Below, in pieces: positions 5,750-7,838 of a stretch of 7,838 nucleotides of DNA. The position numbers and the translations under genes were made by a program. The stretch is from Alkanindiges sp. Its GTDB lineage: Bacteria; Pseudomonadota; Gammaproteobacteria; Pseudomonadales; Moraxellaceae. The stretch covers positions 1 through 7,838 of the forward strand of contig JASLIR010000013.1 of assembly GCA_030152125.1 (NCBI GenBank), read 5' to 3'. Every line of letters begins with the position of its first letter. The first letter of the stretch is position 1. A model generated the notes under the pieces. That model did no database searches. It saw only the letters and a list, made by a program, of their open reading frames with translations, and was not told the DNA's origin.

Positions 5750-5752
5750 GCC

Positions 5753-6142
5753 ATGATGCAGCCGGATGAGATAAAAAACCAGCAGCACGCTATTGCAGCA
5801 GTATTACAGCATTATTTTGATGGTCTGTATTTTAGTGATGCCAGCATGTTGCGCCAGGTTTTCCATCCGGCTGCAACCTATGTGAATGCAGGTCAGCAGC
5901 CATTACTGACATTAAGCATGGAGGCATACTTTGCGGTGGTAGAGGCACGTGATGCACCCGCAGCCACCGGGCAAGCCCGGGAGGACAGTATCCAGCATAT
6001 TGATTTAATAAGTCCCTCGCTTGCCATTGCCAGGGTGCAATGTGTGATTGCGCCAAAATATTTTTATGATGCGCTTACACTGGTTGTTGTAGACGGGCGC
6101 TGGCAGATTATTGCCAAAGTGTTTGATTACCAGTTGTTATAG
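5753..6142 (+). CDS. Lumazine-binding-like / NTF2-fold protein
   Basis: The product is 129 residues and matches the putative lumazine-binding subgroup of the NTF2/SnoaL-like superfamily (I recall Pfam PF12893). Typical landmarks are HYFDGLYFSDASMLRQVFHPAA (20-41), MEAYFAVVEARDAPA (56-70) and the C-terminal VVVDGRWQIIAKVFDY (111-126). The fold is a cone-shaped alpha+beta barrel that binds small ligands; many members have no known reaction. No signal peptide is seen. The start follows the tautomerase stop by 3 bp, and the GGCGGGG ribosome binding site lies inside the end of that gene, so translation is probably coupled. ATG 5753 and ATG 5756 are both possible. The context suggests a role in the same pathway as the GST and tautomerase. 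Confidence 0.85.
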   Translation: MMQPDEIKNQQHAIAAVLQHYFDGLYFSDASMLRQVFHPAATYVNAGQQPLLTLSMEAYFAVVEARDAPAATGQAREDSIQHIDLISPSLAIARVQCVIAPKYFYDALTLVVVDGRWQIIAKVFDYQLL

Positions 6143-6190
6143 CTGGCCGCCTATTTTAGACTGCAAAAAAACAGCTAATAACAGGCCATC

Positions 6191-6583
6191 ATGTATAACT
6201 GCCCACACTGCCAGCAATCGACTATCACAAGCTGGCGCAAAGCCAATGCGTCGGATTTCTTTCCGGTAAGGTGTTCGGCCTGTGCTGGTTTTTCGTATAT
6301 CTCCGCGTGGGCTCACGTATCCATGGTGCTTGTGTCTGACATATTATTCTGGGGTGTCATCATATTGGCCGTCTGGTTAAAAAGCTGGCTGGCACTGCTA
6401 ATCTTTCCTTCAAGTCTTTGGTTGGTTTCGCTGGCTTTGGGTGGGGTTTTTAATTTAAAACCCATAGATGCCGAGACTGTTAAAAGGCGCAGAGCAAAGA
6501 ACATACGTTACATATTATTGCTGGTAGGGGCTGTTTTAATTATCTGGGCGTGGCGGCTGTGGCAGGGTTACGGATTCAATTGA
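6191..6583 (+). CDS. Small zinc-ribbon membrane protein, function unknown
   Basis: The product is 130 residues. The N-terminus holds a zinc-ribbon pattern of two CxxC knuckles, CPHC (4-7) and CSAC (28-31). About three hydrophobic segments follow, near 43-63, 65-87 and 107-124, with a basic stretch KRRRAKN around 97-103 between the second and third. This predicts a cytoplasmic zinc knuckle anchored in the inner membrane. I do not recognise a named family. A modest AGG lies 5 nt before the ATG. It begins 48 bp after the lumazine-binding-like gene on the same strand, with no clear terminator between, so it may be a distal operon member or have its own promoter. Its last 16 bp overlap the 3' end of bioF on the other strand. 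Confidence 0.75.
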   Translation: MYNCPHCQQSTITSWRKANASDFFPVRCSACAGFSYISAWAHVSMVLVSDILFWGVIILAVWLKSWLALLIFPSSLWLVSLALGGVFNLKPIDAETVKRRRAKNIRYILLLVGAVLIIWAWRLWQGYGFN

Positions 6584-7713
6584 CCACGAATACTGGCTAG
6601 TGCGCTAATCAGGTGGTCTATATGCTCAGTTGTATGAGCAGTACTTAGGGTAATTCTTAAACGGCTGCTGTTAGGTGGCACGGTTGGTGGGCGAATGGCA
6701 CTCACCAGCAGGCCCTGTTTTAACAAAGCCTGTGATAAGGCCAGTGCATGTTCTGCCTTGCCAATAATGATGGGCTGAATAGCTGAATGGCTGTCAGTCA
6801 GTTGCCAGCCCTGCTGTTGTAATGCGCTGCGTAAGTGCTGAATATGTGCCTGCAATGTTTCTTGTCGCCAGCTTTCCTGAGCAATCACATCCAGCGCCGC
6901 CAGGGTTGCCGCTGCAATGACGGGTGGTGTAGCCGTGGTAAAAATAAAGGTGCGCGCCCTGCTTTTCAGGTAGTCAATCAGCAATTCCGAACCTGCCACA
7001 AATGCTCCAAAGCTGCCAATAGCCTTGCCTAGTGTGGCCATATAAATATCAACCTGTGGCAAGGGCTGGCTACGCAGGCCAAAGCCATGCGCATCATCAA
7101 TCATCAATGCTGCATGATGCTGGCTGGCGGTGGCTATCAATGCGTTCAGGGATGCTTCTGTACCATCCATGCTAAAAATCTGGTCAGTGACAATCAGCTT
7201 TTGCGCTGCCTGGTCTTCTGCCAGCCATTCATCCAGTTTGACGGTGTCCAGGTGAGGGTAGCGTTTTAGTTTTAGCCCGCTCAGCCGCGCGCCGTCCAAT
7301 AATGAGGCATGGTTTAAACGGTCCTGATAAATCATCCCGTCCTTGTTATCCATCAGGGCGTCTATCACCCCCATATTGGCCATGTAGCCGGTGGAAAACA
7401 GCATGGCTTTCGGGTAGCCCGCTACTTGCGCCAAACGCTGTTCCAGTTGCTCATGAATGGCATGGTGCCCGGTAATTAGGTGTGCGGCACCTGCGCCAAA
7501 GCCATGTTGCTTTAAATAATCCTGGGCTGCCTGTTTTAGGGCGGGATGTTCCGCCAGCCCTAAATAATCGTTACTGCAAAAATTGATGAGCTGCTTGCCG
7601 TCACGCCAGATATAGGGCGTTACGCCATTTTCGGTGGGGTGCGTATGGCGATCCAGAAACTGTGCCTGCAGGTCGGCATATTTTTTTTGCAGGTGAAAAT
7701 TATTTAGGGTCAT
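6568..7713 (-). CDS. bioF: 8-amino-7-oxononanoate synthase (biotin synthesis)
   Basis: The product is 381 residues, full length for BioF. It is a PLP-dependent alpha-oxoamine synthase that condenses pimeloyl-ACP (or pimeloyl-CoA) with L-alanine to give 7-keto-8-aminopelargonate, the first ring-building step of biotin synthesis, in the cytoplasm. The PLP lysine is Lys230 in TLGKAIGSFGAF. His135 in DRLNHAS stacks on the cofactor ring, and DDAHGFG (206-212) carries the Asp and His that contact PLP. The N-terminal NFCSNDYLGLAEHP (44-57) and the GFGAGAAHLITG substrate loop (71-82) are also typical. The start at 7713 has no strong ribosome binding site. An unidentified upstream reading frame ends 15 bp before it, so translation may be coupled. 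Codons 9-11 contain a run of eight A residues. No other bio gene lies downstream; the next gene is convergent. Confidence 0.95.
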   Translation of the reverse strand: MTLNNFHLQKKYADLQAQFLDRHTHPTENGVTPYIWRDGKQLINFCSNDYLGLAEHPALKQAAQDYLKQHGFGAGAAHLITGHHAIHEQLEQRLAQVAGYPKAMLFSTGYMANMGVIDALMDNKDGMIYQDRLNHASLLDGARLSGLKLKRYPHLDTVKLDEWLAEDQAAQKLIVTDQIFSMDGTEASLNALIATASQHHAALMIDDAHGFGLRSQPLPQVDIYMATLGKAIGSFGAFVAGSELLIDYLKSRARTFIFTTATPPVIAAATLAALDVIAQESWRQETLQAHIQHLRSALQQQGWQLTDSHSAIQPIIIGKAEHALALSQALLKQGLLVSAIRPPTVPPNSSRLRITLSTAHTTEHIDHLISALASIRGQLNP

Positions 7714-7728
7714 AGGGCTAACTTATCT

Positions 7729-7838
7729 TTAGTAATTACACCAGACGATGGCCTTAATATCTTCCAGTAAGGATACATTGCGCATTTGAGGATTATCAAA
7801 TAACAGGCATTCCTGTAGTGTCATAATATCGGTTAAAG
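7729..7838 (-). CDS. 3' end of an unidentified gene upstream of bioF (partial)
   Basis: Reading leftward from the window edge, one frame stays open for 35 codons and stops with TAA at 7729-7731. The other two leftward frames contain stops. The visible C-terminus includes TLQECLLFDNPQMRN and ends AIVWCNY. I do not recognise the family, and it does not look like a BioB end that I know. Its stop lies 15 bp before the bioF ATG, which fits an operon. With so short a fragment, a chance open frame is possible. Confidence 0.5.
   Translation of the reverse strand, partial: LTDIMTLQECLLFDNPQMRNVSLLEDIKAIVWCNY

Noticed and set aside
6140..6177. TAGCTG and CAGCTA inverted repeat after the lumazine-binding-like gene as a terminator
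   Set aside because: The stem is 6 bp with a 26-nt loop and no T-run after it, so it is unlikely to terminate transcription.

Overview
The window looks like a chromosomal segment of a gammaproteobacterium of medium G+C content. This is an inference from family resemblance (an E. coli GstA-type beta-class glutathione transferase, a proteobacterial BioF, tandem AidA/PixA proteins), not from a marker gene. There is no rRNA, tRNA, transposase, integrase or CRISPR array. Both edges cut through genes.

Left block (1-2100). A FAD/NAD(P)-dependent oxidoreductase runs leftward off the window. A DoxX-type membrane protein runs rightward. They diverge from a 343-bp spacer that carries a 44-bp near-perfect palindrome with two TGTATACA half-operators, one of them inside the spacer of a candidate promoter for the DoxX gene. 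This looks like a repressor-controlled membrane redox pair. The repressor is not in the window.

Middle block (2100-3870). Two leftward tandem AidA/PixA-family genes encode diverged paralogues. A perfect 13-bp hairpin followed by a T-run separates them and leaves only 12 bp before the second gene's ribosome binding site, so it probably attenuates transcription between them. Upstream lies a perfect TATAAT -10 box and about 600 bp of AT-rich DNA without a gene I can support.

Right-centre block (3868-6583). A LysR-type regulator diverges from a compact operon: glutathione S-transferase, small 4-oxalocrotonate tautomerase-like protein, and lumazine-binding/NTF2-like protein. This resembles a regulated module for handling an electrophilic or keto-enol substrate, but the substrate is unknown. 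A small zinc-ribbon membrane protein follows.

Right block (6568-7838). bioF (7-keto-8-aminopelargonate synthase, biotin synthesis) runs leftward and overlaps the zinc-ribbon gene tail to tail by 16 bp. It follows the 3' end of an unrecognised gene by 15 bp, suggesting one transcript.

Most genes belong to recognisable families. The least explained features are the 44-bp operator, the intercistronic hairpin of the AidA/PixA pair with its long leader, and the substrate of the GST-tautomerase-NTF2 operon.
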